Made by a program: the position numbers and the translations under genes. From Kaistella soli (GTDB lineage Bacteria > Bacteroidota > Bacteroidia > Flavobacteriales > Weeksellaceae): a stretch of 64,000 bases of DNA. The stretch spans positions 1-64,000 of the forward strand of contig NZ_JAHOPF010000001.1 of the NCBI RefSeq assembly GCF_019038595.1. The letters are read 5' to 3'. Below, piece by piece: positions 26,047 through 32,984 of the stretch (position 1 is the stretch's first letter; every line of letters begins with the position of its first letter). The notes below the pieces were generated by a model. It saw only the letters and a program-made list of their open reading frames with translations, was not told the origin of the DNA and did no database searches.

Positions 26047-26064
26047 GGAGGTTAAATAGTAAAG

Positions 26065-26742
26065 ATGAATCAGAAAAAAATTCTTTTAATTGACGATGAA
26101 CAGGATATATTAGAGATATTATCCTACAATCTTGAAAAAGAAGGCTACGAAGTTTGCACTGCCATCAACGGAAACGAAGGCATTGAAAAAGCAAAACAGA
26201 TTATCCCGGATCTGATCCTTCTGGACGTGATGATGCCCGAAAAAGACGGTATCGAAACCTGTCAGGATTTAAGGAAAATCAAGGAGCTTCAAAAAACCCT
26301 GATCGTTTTTCTCTCCGCACGAAGTGAAGAATTTTCTCAGCTTGCAGGCTTTCAGGCCGGCGCAAACGATTATATCGTAAAGATCATCAAGCCAAAAGTC
26401 CTTATTTCTAAAGTGAACGCTCTTTTACAGCTTACTTCTCAGGTTTCTGATGCTGCTAAAAACATTGCCGTTGGCGACCTGATTATCGATAAAGACAACT
26501 TCCGTGTATCCAAAGCGGGACAGCAGTTTCTTCTTCCTAAAAAGGAATTCGACCTGCTTTATCTCTTGGCTTCCAACACCAATAAAGTTTTCAAACGCGA
26601 AGAAATTCTTGAAAAAGTTTGGGGCAATGATGTTATTGTTGGCGAAAGAACCATCGATGTGCACATCCGAAGACTCCGCGAAAAGCTAGGGATCCACACC
26701 ATTCAGACTTTAAAAGGAATTGGTTACAAATTAGTTGTGTAA
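26065..26742 (+). CDS. OmpR/PhoB-type response regulator
   Basis: 225 residues. Receiver domain (1-120) with acidic pocket Asp10-Asp11, phospho-acceptor Asp54 in LILLDVMMPE and switch Lys in DYIVK; then a winged-helix DNA-binding domain (about 130-225; REEILEKVWGNDVIVGERTIDVHIRRLREKLG, GIGYKL). Closest in style to Bacteroidota PhoB regulators. Oddity: the residue after the switch Lys is Ile (YIVKII) where most regulators have the conserved Pro. The sensor kinase gene starts 9 bases downstream. Likely target: the divergent TonB receptor operon. Confidence 0.9.
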   Translation: MNQKKILLIDDEQDILEILSYNLEKEGYEVCTAINGNEGIEKAKQIIPDLILLDVMMPEKDGIETCQDLRKIKELQKTLIVFLSARSEEFSQLAGFQAGANDYIVKIIKPKVLISKVNALLQLTSQVSDAAKNIAVGDLIIDKDNFRVSKAGQQFLLPKKEFDLLYLLASNTNKVFKREEILEKVWGNDVIVGERTIDVHIRRLREKLGIHTIQTLKGIGYKLVV

Positions 26743-26751
26743 ATTTGTGAG

Positions 26752-27786
26752 ATGAGGTTTCACAAACTTACTTTACTGGCTTCTGTTTTTTTAACGGTGG
26801 TGATGTCGGTCATTGCATTGGTTTTTGACTATTCCAATGACGCGGTTTTTCACGAAAGAAACAATTTTTATATTACCCTTTTTCTGTGTGTAGTTTTTAT
26901 ATTCGTTTTTAATTATCTCATTTTAGATTACCTCTTTAATGTGTACGGCAAAAAACAGATCAAAAAGATTTCCACCATTCTTCCGGAAGATTTCATCCAT
27001 GAAGACGACAGTGACATGAATTTTCAGGAATTGGGGGAAAGAGTTTCCGAATTCAGTCAGAAAAATGCCACCGAAATGGTAACGATGAAGGAAATGGAAA
27101 CCTACCGGAAAGAATATATCGGAAACGTTTCGCATGAACTGAAAACGCCGCTTTTTTCCATCCAGGGTTATGTCGAAACGCTTATCGACGGAGGCGTTGA
27201 GAATCTTGCGATCCGGGATAAATATCTCGAACGCATCGATAAATCCGTAGAACGTCTGCTGAATATCGTAAAGGATCTGGATATGATTAATCAGTACGAA
27301 TCCGGCGAAATTACTTTAAATATCAGCAGATTTGATATCAATATGCTCATCCGGGAAATCATCGATCTTCTCGATCTCGAAGCCCAGCGTAAAGATTCGA
27401 AAGTGCTGCTTCATACTTCTGCAACCCAGATCTTTGTGAATGCCGATAAGCAGAAAATTTCCCAGGTTCTCATCAACTTAATCTCCAATGCTATTCATTA
27501 CGCAAACCGGGAAAAAGCGCAGATTATCATCAGAACCCATATCCTCAGAAACAAAGTTCTGGTAAAAGTGGAAGACAACGGGATGGGAATAAAACCTGAA
27601 GTGCTGCCCCGTATTTTTGAAAGATTTTACCGCGTTGAAACCAGCAGAAACCGTAACGACGGCGGTTCCGGGCTCGGGCTGGCGATCGTAAAACACATCT
27701 TGGAAGCGCACGGCGAAAACATCTCTGTAGAAAGTGTATATTTGGAAGGTACCGAATTCAGTTTTATGCTGGAAAAGAGCAATTAG
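26752..27786 (+). CDS. PhoR-type sensor histidine kinase
   Basis: 344 residues: two membrane helices (about 8-25 and 40-62) with a very short periplasmic loop, a cytoplasmic linker, the HisKA box with phospho-acceptor His128 in GNVSHELKTPLFSIQGY, and the HATPase domain with N box (QVLINLISNAIHYA), G1 (VEDNGMGI) and G2 (GGSGLGLAIVKHI). The near absence of a sensing loop is typical of PhoR, which senses through the phosphate transporter and PhoU. No PhoU or Pst genes occur in the window. Operon with the response regulator. Confidence 0.9.
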   Translation: MRFHKLTLLASVFLTVVMSVIALVFDYSNDAVFHERNNFYITLFLCVVFIFVFNYLILDYLFNVYGKKQIKKISTILPEDFIHEDDSDMNFQELGERVSEFSQKNATEMVTMKEMETYRKEYIGNVSHELKTPLFSIQGYVETLIDGGVENLAIRDKYLERIDKSVERLLNIVKDLDMINQYESGEITLNISRFDINMLIREIIDLLDLEAQRKDSKVLLHTSATQIFVNADKQKISQVLINLISNAIHYANREKAQIIIRTHILRNKVLVKVEDNGMGIKPEVLPRIFERFYRVETSRNRNDGGSGLGLAIVKHILEAHGENISVESVYLEGTEFSFMLEKSN

Positions 27787-27840
27787 GAAACGGCAAAATT
27801 TAAGCAAAACTTTTTTAATAAAAGCGGACAAATATTTTTT

Positions 27841-27868
27841 TTGTCAAAATGCAATTGTTTTATCTTTG
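27841..27868 (+). promoter_or_regulatory. Promoter TTTTG-N17-TATCTTTG
   Basis: TTG at 27841-27843 (in a T tract) and a perfect -7 TATCTTTG at 27861-27868, spacer 17. Leader of about 40 bases to the ATG at 27913. One of the best promoters in the window. Confidence 0.75.
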
Positions 27869-27912
27869 TACCCGAAAATCAATCTAAACTCACACTAAAT
27901 TTAAAAGCTAAA

Positions 27913-28506
27913 ATGGTTTATAAAATCCGCATTATTTTAGATACCAAAGACGATGTTTTCAGAGATGTCGAAATTAAAGACAAACAAAATCTTTGGAATC
28001 TTCATTTGGGAATTAAAAGTGCATTCTCTCTTTTGGGAGAAGATTTATCTCTTTTCAATATTCTGGATGAAGAAGGTACCGTGGTGAAGACAGTTCCCCT
28101 CGAAGATATGAGCGATGACGGTGAGGGCGAAATCATGTCGGATGTTTATATTTCTGAAGCTTTTGAGCAGGTAGGTGATAAGCTGCATTTTCAGTATGGT
28201 TTTATGGATCTGTGGGAGTTTTTCTGCGAGCTGGTAGAAATCATTGACGAAAAACCCGCTGTAAATTATCCAATTACCGTTTTCCGTTTCGGAAACATGC
28301 CTTTGAAAGCGCCAACTAAATCGGGCGGAAAAAAAGCCGCGAAAAATTCGGTAATGCCTTTGCTGGATGATGATTTTGATAATTTTGACGAAAATTTCAC
28401 CAGCGGAAATTTTGCAGATGATGACGATGAAAGTTTCGATGACGACGAAGAAGAAGATGACTTCAATGACGACTTTTTCGAAGATGATTCTTCCGAAGAA
28501 GTTTAA
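27913..28506 (+). CDS. Plasmid pRiA4b ORF-3 family protein (acidic tail)
   Basis: 197 residues. The N-terminal half (VYKIRIILDTKDDVFRDVEI, LHLGIKSAFSLLGEDLSLFNI, LHFQYGFMDLWEFFCEL) matches the pRiA4b ORF-3/IS1096 passenger-like family, which is widespread on flavobacterial chromosomes and here shows no transposon context. The last 60 residues are mostly Asp and Glu. Function unknown. The frame extends to 27841, but the promoter overlaps that extension, so the ATG at 27913 is the start. Confidence 0.87.
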   Translation: MVYKIRIILDTKDDVFRDVEIKDKQNLWNLHLGIKSAFSLLGEDLSLFNILDEEGTVVKTVPLEDMSDDGEGEIMSDVYISEAFEQVGDKLHFQYGFMDLWEFFCELVEIIDEKPAVNYPITVFRFGNMPLKAPTKSGGKKAAKNSVMPLLDDDFDNFDENFTSGNFADDDDESFDDDEEEDDFNDDFFEDDSSEEV

Positions 28507-28515
28507 AATATACAG

Positions 28516-28539
28516 CCCCGATATTTTCGGGGTTTTTTT
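28516..28539 (+). terminator. Terminator of the pRiA4b ORF-3 family gene
   Basis: Stem CCCCGA/TCGGGG with a 5-base loop and a 7-base T run, 10 bases after the stop. Confidence 0.85.
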
Positions 28540-28650
28540 ATGCCCAACAGTTAATTTTCACTTTGTTTTCCTGATGTAATTACAAGTTTTCTTAAGTCCG
28601 GACATGATTCTTTTAATCCGGTCTCATTCGGAATTTCAATTTAAAAACAA

Positions 28651-28658
28651 TACATTTG
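28651..28658 (+). promoter_or_regulatory. -7 element TACATTTG of the GH13 gene
   Basis: Perfect TAnnTTTG 16 bases before the ATG at 28674. Confidence 0.6.
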
Positions 28659-28673
28659 TCTTAAATCATCAGA

Positions 28674-30026
28674 ATGAAAAAACTCATCCTTTTAGCAATT
28701 ATAGGCTTGGGAATTATTTCCTGCACCACCCAAAAATCCACCACAATGAACGATTTGCCGAGCGAGTGGAAACATACCACCAATATTTACGAAGTTAATA
28801 TAAGACAGTACACTCCGGAAGGCACTTTCCGCGCTTTTGAAAAAGAAATGCCGCGGCTGAAAGACATGGGAGTGAAGACCCTTTGGTTTATGCCGATTAC
28901 TCCAATCGCGCAGAAAAACAAAAAAGGACCTTTGGGAAGTCAGTATGCAGCGCAGGATTACACTGCCATCAATCCGGAATTCGGAACGATGGAAGATTTT
29001 AAACATATGGTTGATGAGGCTCATAAAATGGGTTTCAAAGTCATCATCGACTGGGTTGCCAATCACACGGGTTGGGATCATGTATGGACGAAAACAAATC
29101 CAGATTTTTATCTCAAAGATCCTAAAACCAACGATTTTCAGATCGCTTCCGGAATGGATGATATCATTGAACTGGATTACAGCAACCCGAAAATGAGGCT
29201 GGCAATGATTGATGCCATGAAATTCTGGGTTCGGGAAACCAATATCGACGGATTCCGATGCGACCTTGCTGCTTGGGTAGAAGTGGATTTCTGGCAGCAG
29301 GCAAGACCGGAAGTGGAAAAACTGAAACCGCTTTTCTGGCTCGGAGAATTCGATGAACTCGATAATCCTGATTACGGGAAAGTTTTCGATGCAAGTTATA
29401 TCTGGAACTGGATGCACAAAACAAAAGGTTATAACGACGGGAAAGCTTCTTTTGATGATTTAAAAAATCTTCTGTCAAGATATTCAGCGATTGGCGACGG
29501 TTCGATGAGAGCCTGGTTTACTTCCAATCATGACGAAAATACCTGGAACGGAACCGAATATGAAAAATATGGCGTTCTGGCAAAACCTTTAGCCGTGTTT
29601 TCGGTAACCTGGAATGGAGTTCCGTTGATTTACAACGGCCAGGAACTTCCACTGAAAACGAAAAGACTGGAGTTTTTCGAGAAAGATCCAATCCCGTGGA
29701 CAGGAAATAATGAACTTCACGGTTTCTACAAAACTTTGCTAAACCTAAAATCAGATAATCCGGCATTGAGAGGCGGTGATCCAGCAGCAAAAACTCAGAT
29801 TCTGAAAACTTCGGCAGACGATAAAGTGTTAGCTTATGTCAGAAAAAACGGTAAAGATGAGGTGTTGGTTGTTCTCAATTTCTCTAAAGAGAATGTCTCT
29901 TTTACCATCGGTGATGAAAATGTTTCCGGAGCATTTAGAAATGTGTTCAGTGGTCCGGTAAAGGATTTTTCCCAGGATAAAAGTTTTTATTTACCGGTCG
30001 GCGGATATGCAGTAATGGAAAAATAG
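28674..30026 (+). CDS. GH13 alpha-amylase-family lipoprotein
   Basis: 450 residues. Lipobox GIISC-TT near residue 17, so it is anchored to the envelope. TIM-barrel GH13 regions are intact: DWVANHTGWDH (region I), GFRCDLA with nucleophile Asp197, FWLGEFDE with acid/base Glu225, and SNHDEN with Asp287. C-terminal beta-domain (VLVVLNFSKENVSF). It hydrolyses alpha-glucan oligosaccharides; the exact specificity (alpha-amylase or neopullulanase) cannot be told. It is not embedded in a sus-type locus. The next gene starts 7 bases later. Confidence 0.93.
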   Translation: MKKLILLAIIGLGIISCTTQKSTTMNDLPSEWKHTTNIYEVNIRQYTPEGTFRAFEKEMPRLKDMGVKTLWFMPITPIAQKNKKGPLGSQYAAQDYTAINPEFGTMEDFKHMVDEAHKMGFKVIIDWVANHTGWDHVWTKTNPDFYLKDPKTNDFQIASGMDDIIELDYSNPKMRLAMIDAMKFWVRETNIDGFRCDLAAWVEVDFWQQARPEVEKLKPLFWLGEFDELDNPDYGKVFDASYIWNWMHKTKGYNDGKASFDDLKNLLSRYSAIGDGSMRAWFTSNHDENTWNGTEYEKYGVLAKPLAVFSVTWNGVPLIYNGQELPLKTKRLEFFEKDPIPWTGNNELHGFYKTLLNLKSDNPALRGGDPAAKTQILKTSADDKVLAYVRKNGKDEVLVVLNFSKENVSFTIGDENVSGAFRNVFSGPVKDFSQDKSFYLPVGGYAVMEK

Positions 30027-30033
30027 GCGCTGA

Positions 30034-30474
30034 ATGAACAAATCCGAAATCCTGAAAATCATTCATGATAAATTATCAGAAAAAATTGGTCATTTAGAAC
30101 ATCTGATTGCCGAAACCCGCGCTGCCAACAACGAAACGAAAAGTTCCATGGGCGATAAATACGAAACTTCTCGGGAAATGGTGCAGCAGGAGATCAATAA
30201 TCTGCAGATTCAGCTGAATGAAAATCTGCGGGCGAAAAATTCTTTGAAATTAATCAATACCAATCTTCATCAGACCGTCGGTTTGGGAAGTCTGGTAGAA
30301 ACGGATAAAGGCATGTTTTATATTGCAGTTTCCTTAGGCTCTCTTGAAACTGATCATCATAAAATATTTTTAATTTCCCCTGAAAGTCCTTTAGCACAAG
30401 CGATGACAGGAAAAGTTAATAAGGATGTTTTTGTTATTAATGCGGTAAAACAGACCATTAAAAATATCTGGTAA
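30034..30474 (+). CDS. GreA/GreB C-terminal-domain-like protein
   Basis: 146 residues. N-terminal coiled-coil (about 1-75) containing SSMGDKYETSREMVQQE, then a GreA/Rnk-like FKBP-type domain (VGLGSLVETDKGMFYIAVS, ISPESPLAQAMTGK). Bacteroidota genomes carry this short Gre-like protein, which is often mislabelled as a 3-oxoacyl-ACP synthase. It may bind RNA polymerase, but the acidic tip residues of true GreA are not obvious. Tightly linked to the GH13 gene (7 bases). Confidence 0.78.
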   Translation: MNKSEILKIIHDKLSEKIGHLEHLIAETRAANNETKSSMGDKYETSREMVQQEINNLQIQLNENLRAKNSLKLINTNLHQTVGLGSLVETDKGMFYIAVSLGSLETDHHKIFLISPESPLAQAMTGKVNKDVFVINAVKQTIKNIW

Positions 30475-30485
30475 AAATTAGAAAT

Positions 30486-31181
30486 ATGAAATTAAAATTT
30501 GTTTTATGTTGGTCTTTGCTTCTGACTTTTATAAACATTCAGGCACAACAGATGCAGAAAGTGGTAGCGTCATTTGGTGGAGGTAGTTTAGGTTCTATAG
30601 AAATTTATACTGAAGAATTTGTGTTTTTTCTTACTGAAAATGGCAGTATTTCAGGTTTTACAACAAATAATTTTAACGGCAGTTTTGATTATTATGACAA
30701 TGAACATTTTGAAAAAGAAAAATACGGAAAACTCAAAAATTGTGGGGATACAAAGATTGAATATTGGCTGACTTTCAACGTGAATGATGCAAGATACGGG
30801 AAGGTGAAAAGTATTGGTAAAGTTACAATCGACTATTGGGACAACCACAATTACGAAAAAGAAAAATTTGGAAGAGTAAAAAATATTGGAACGATTCCGG
30901 TAGATTACTGGGATAGAGACGGTTTCGACACCGCAAGATATGGGAAGATAAAAAACATAGGAAATATATTTGTTGATTACTGGGAAAATGAACCACTAAA
31001 TAAAGCAAAATACGGAAAAATCAAAAGCTTCGGACCTGTCAAATTTGATTATTGGGATAATTATTATAGCGATAAAGAGAAATTTGGTAAATTAAAATCA
31101 GTCACCGGAAATTCAGATAAAATACAGGTGAAATTCAATCACTTGCTATTTTATCAAACATCTAATTATCAACCTTATTAA
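30486..31181 (+). CDS. Secreted protein of six 24-residue tandem repeats
   Basis: Not recognised as a named family. 231 residues: signal peptide (about 1-20, ending IQAQ), a short N-terminal domain, then six repeats with an exact 24-residue period. The YGK/FGK core recurs at residues 80, 104, 128, 152, 176 and 200, each followed by a small turn (K-N/S-I-G) and an aromatic strand (VDYW or IDYW). The pattern suggests a beta-solenoid or sheet stack with aromatic ladders. Rich in Tyr, Trp, Lys and Asp. No T9SS tail or lipobox. It starts 11 bases after the Gre-like gene. Confidence 0.8.
   Translation: MKLKFVLCWSLLLTFINIQAQQMQKVVASFGGGSLGSIEIYTEEFVFFLTENGSISGFTTNNFNGSFDYYDNEHFEKEKYGKLKNCGDTKIEYWLTFNVNDARYGKVKSIGKVTIDYWDNHNYEKEKFGRVKNIGTIPVDYWDRDGFDTARYGKIKNIGNIFVDYWENEPLNKAKYGKIKSFGPVKFDYWDNYYSDKEKFGKLKSVTGNSDKIQVKFNHLLFYQTSNYQPY
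30696..31100 (+). repeat. Coding 72-base tandem repeats (24 residues each)
   Basis: Six diverged copies inside the secreted-protein gene, phased every 72 bases. The repeat is conserved in protein (K/R-Y/F-G-K, IG turn, DYW) much more than in DNA, so it is old and selected. Confidence 0.85.
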
Positions 31182-31203
31182 TCAACCAATTAAAAAGGTT
31201 TGT

Positions 31204-31211
31204 TATTTTTG
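31204..31211 (+). promoter_or_regulatory. -7 element TATTTTTG of thyA
   Basis: Perfect TAnnTTTG 29 bases before the thyA ATG. Confidence 0.6.
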
Positions 31212-31240
31212 TAGAAATAAAAACACTCCACATTCTTATC

Positions 31241-32035
31241 ATGCAAAATTATCTCGACTTACTTCAGAATATCATCGACAACGGAACCGATAAGACCGAC
31301 AGAACCGGCACCGGCACCCGAAGTATTTTCGGTTACCAGTTACGGTATGATCTGTCAGAAGGTTTTCCTTTGGTGACCACTAAAAAAGTTCATCTAAAAT
31401 CAATTATTTACGAATTGCTTTGGTTTTTAAAAGGTGATACCAATGTAAAATATTTAAATGATAACGGCGTTTCGATCTGGGACGAATGGGCTGATGAAAG
31501 CGGTGATTTAGGTCCGGTGTACGGTGCACAGTGGAGAAGCTGGACCGGAGCCAACGGAAAAGTCATCGATCAGATTTCGGAAGTAATTGATCAGATCAAA
31601 AAAAATCCGGATTCCCGGAGACTCATCGTTTCCGCATGGAATGTTGCTGAAATTCCTAATATGGCTTTAGCGCCTTGCCACGCGATGTTTCAGTTTTACG
31701 TTGCCGACGGAAAATTATCGCTGCAGCTGTATCAGCGAAGTGCTGATGTTTTCCTCGGTGTTCCGTTCAATATTGCGAGTTATGCGTTGCTGCTGATGAT
31801 GGTTGCGCAGGTTTGCGGTTTGGAAGTGGGCGATTACGTACATACTTTTGGCGATGTTCATATTTATAACAACCATTTCGAGCAGGTCAACAGGCAGCTT
31901 TCCAGAACGCCGAAAGCCTTGCCCAAAATGAAACTGAATCCGGAAATTAAAAATATTTTTGATTTTGAGTTTGAAGATTTCACTTTGGAAGATTACGATC
32001 CTTATCCGGGAATTAAGGCGCCAGTTGCGGTTTAA
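31241..32035 (+). CDS. thyA: Thymidylate synthase
   Basis: Methylates dUMP to dTMP with methylene-tetrahydrofolate. 264 residues, the same length as E. coli ThyA; catalytic Cys146 in [20 protein letters not shown] phosphate-binding region, [20 protein letters not shown] folate region and the conserved C-terminal Val (APVAV). Own promoter. No dihydrofolate reductase gene alongside. Confidence 0.98.
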   Translation: MQNYLDLLQNIIDNGTDKTDRTGTGTRSIFGYQLRYDLSEGFPLVTTKKVHLKSIIYELLWFLKGDTNVKYLNDNGVSIWDEWADESGDLGPVYGAQWRSWTGANGKVIDQISEVIDQIKKNPDSRRLIVSAWNVAEIPNMALAPCHAMFQFYVADGKLSLQLYQRSADVFLGVPFNIASYALLLMMVAQVCGLEVGDYVHTFGDVHIYNNHFEQVNRQLSRTPKALPKMKLNPEIKNIFDFEFEDFTLEDYDPYPGIKAPVAV

Positions 32036-32092
32036 TAACGTGTTTTAAACTTTTTAATGTATTCTTTTCCAGTGTTTTAGAAAATTAATTTC

Positions 32093-32100
32093 TAACTTTG
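32093..32100 (+). promoter_or_regulatory. -7 element TAACTTTG of the toxin-antitoxin operon
   Basis: Perfect TAnnTTTG 17 bases before the antitoxin ATG. Confidence 0.65.
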
Positions 32101-32117
32101 ATTAAAATTACAACAAA

Positions 32118-32360
32118 ATGGAACTTACCATCCAATTAGAAGAAAACGCGGATCTTGCTTTTATAAAAAAACTTTTAACGCAGATTAAAGGGATTAAAAG
32201 TGTAGAGTTTTCCGAGAAAGATAAAACCTATTCATGGGAAGAATTAGAAAACTCTGAATCTTTTTCGAAAGTGATGGAGCAAAGCCGGAAGCAAATAAAA
32301 AATGGCGAATATATTGAACATTCCAAAGAATTAATGGATTCTGTTTTTGGAAAAAAATGA
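32118..32360 (+). CDS. Antitoxin-like protein of a RelE/ParE module
   Basis: 80-residue charged protein placed directly before a RelE/ParE-type toxin, with a 4-base overlap (ATGA), the standard order for type II antitoxins. N-terminal half ELTIQLEENADLAFIKKLLTQIKGIKSVEF reads as a small beta-alpha-beta dimerisation unit; the C-terminal half (EQSRKQIKNGEYIEHSKELMDSVFG) should wrap the toxin. A diverged paralogue lies 380 bases downstream (32742). I cannot assign it to a classical antitoxin fold. Confidence 0.75.
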   Translation: MELTIQLEENADLAFIKKLLTQIKGIKSVEFSEKDKTYSWEELENSESFSKVMEQSRKQIKNGEYIEHSKELMDSVFGKK

Positions 32361-32665
32361 AAGTAATATATTCAAAAAATGCATTAATAACTCTTCATGA
32401 AATTATTGAATTTTTGGAATACAGATGGACTGAAAAGGAAATCCAGAATCTAAATAACGATCTTGAAAAGCTTATAGAATCTTTAAGGGATAAAATTATA
32501 TCTTATCCACAAATAGACTCCAACGCTAATTTAAGATTTGCTTTCATAGGTAAAAAACAAATAAAAGTTTTTTTTGAGACCCATAACGATTCTGTTGAAA
32601 TTCTATTATTTTGGGCCAATAAGAAAGATCCTAAACATTTGAAATTTTTATTAAACCTTAAATAG
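32357..32665 (+). CDS. RelE/ParE-superfamily toxin
   Basis: 102 residues with the RelE/ParE layout: start KVIYSKNALITLHEIIEFLEYRWTEKE, two N-terminal helices, then strands ISYPQIDSNANLRFAFIGKKQIKVFFE and VEILLFWANKKDPKHLKFL. ParE-type members poison gyrase and RelE-type members cut mRNA; the residues seen here do not decide. Overlaps the antitoxin gene by 4 bases. A/T-rich codon use is slightly above that of neighbours, common for such modules. Intact. Confidence 0.8.
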   Translation: MKVIYSKNALITLHEIIEFLEYRWTEKEIQNLNNDLEKLIESLRDKIISYPQIDSNANLRFAFIGKKQIKVFFETHNDSVEILLFWANKKDPKHLKFLLNLK

Positions 32666-32679
32666 ATCATTTGAAATTC

Positions 32680-32706
32680 AGTGAAGCCTCGCGCTTCACT
32701 TTTTTT
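32680..32706 (+). terminator. Terminator of the toxin-antitoxin operon
   Basis: Stem AGTGAAGC/GCTTCACT with a 5-base loop and a T run. It separates the module from the downstream orphan antitoxin-like gene. Confidence 0.85.
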
Positions 32707-32741
32707 GTAACTTTTCAAATAATTAAAAGACTTATTCGCTA

Positions 32742-32969
32742 ATGAAATCTTTAAAAGTAAATCTTGAAGAAAACGCCAGTTTCGAAAAACTGACGGAGCT
32801 TTTAATTCAGATCAAGGGCATTAAATCTGTCGAAATCATCGATGATGAAAATGCTGAAAGCGACCTGAAAAAAGCGTTTGCAAAGAGTAAGGAACAGCTT
32901 AAAAAAGGAGAGTATGAAAATATTGTGAATGATATTTTCGATATTCTGATTCAACCCAAATCAAAATAA
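32742..32969 (+). CDS. Orphan antitoxin-like paralogue
   Basis: 75 residues, similar in the N-terminal half to the antitoxin at 32118 (both share LEENA and IQ/TQ-IKGIKSVE) and ending in a charged helix (AKSKEQLKKGEYENIVNDIFD). No toxin gene follows; the next gene, an aminopeptidase, begins 15 bases later. It may be the remnant of a second module that lost its toxin, or an antitoxin kept to neutralise related toxins. Weak -7-like TAACTTTT at 32708-32715. Confidence 0.75.
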   Translation: MKSLKVNLEENASFEKLTELLIQIKGIKSVEIIDDENAESDLKKAFAKSKEQLKKGEYENIVNDIFDILIQPKSK

Positions 32970-32984
32970 CATTTAATATCAATT

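Noticed and set aside
28266-28466. Ser-rich antisense frame opposite the acidic tail of the pRiA4b family gene
   Set aside because: Poly-Ser is the complement of the GAT/GAC/GAA-rich acidic tail; artefact of low-complexity coding sequence.
27913-28506. pRiA4b ORF-3/IS1096-like name suggesting a mobile element
   Set aside because: No inverted repeats, transposase or target duplication nearby; the family is a common chromosomal gene in flavobacteria.
28692-29417. 241-codon open frame antisense to the GH13 gene
   Set aside because: Mirrors the codon use of the amylase gene; no start context or protein motifs.
31169-31200. AACCTT/AAGGTT inverted repeat after the 24-residue-repeat gene
   Set aside because: Long AT-rich loop and no T run directly after; not convincing as a terminator.
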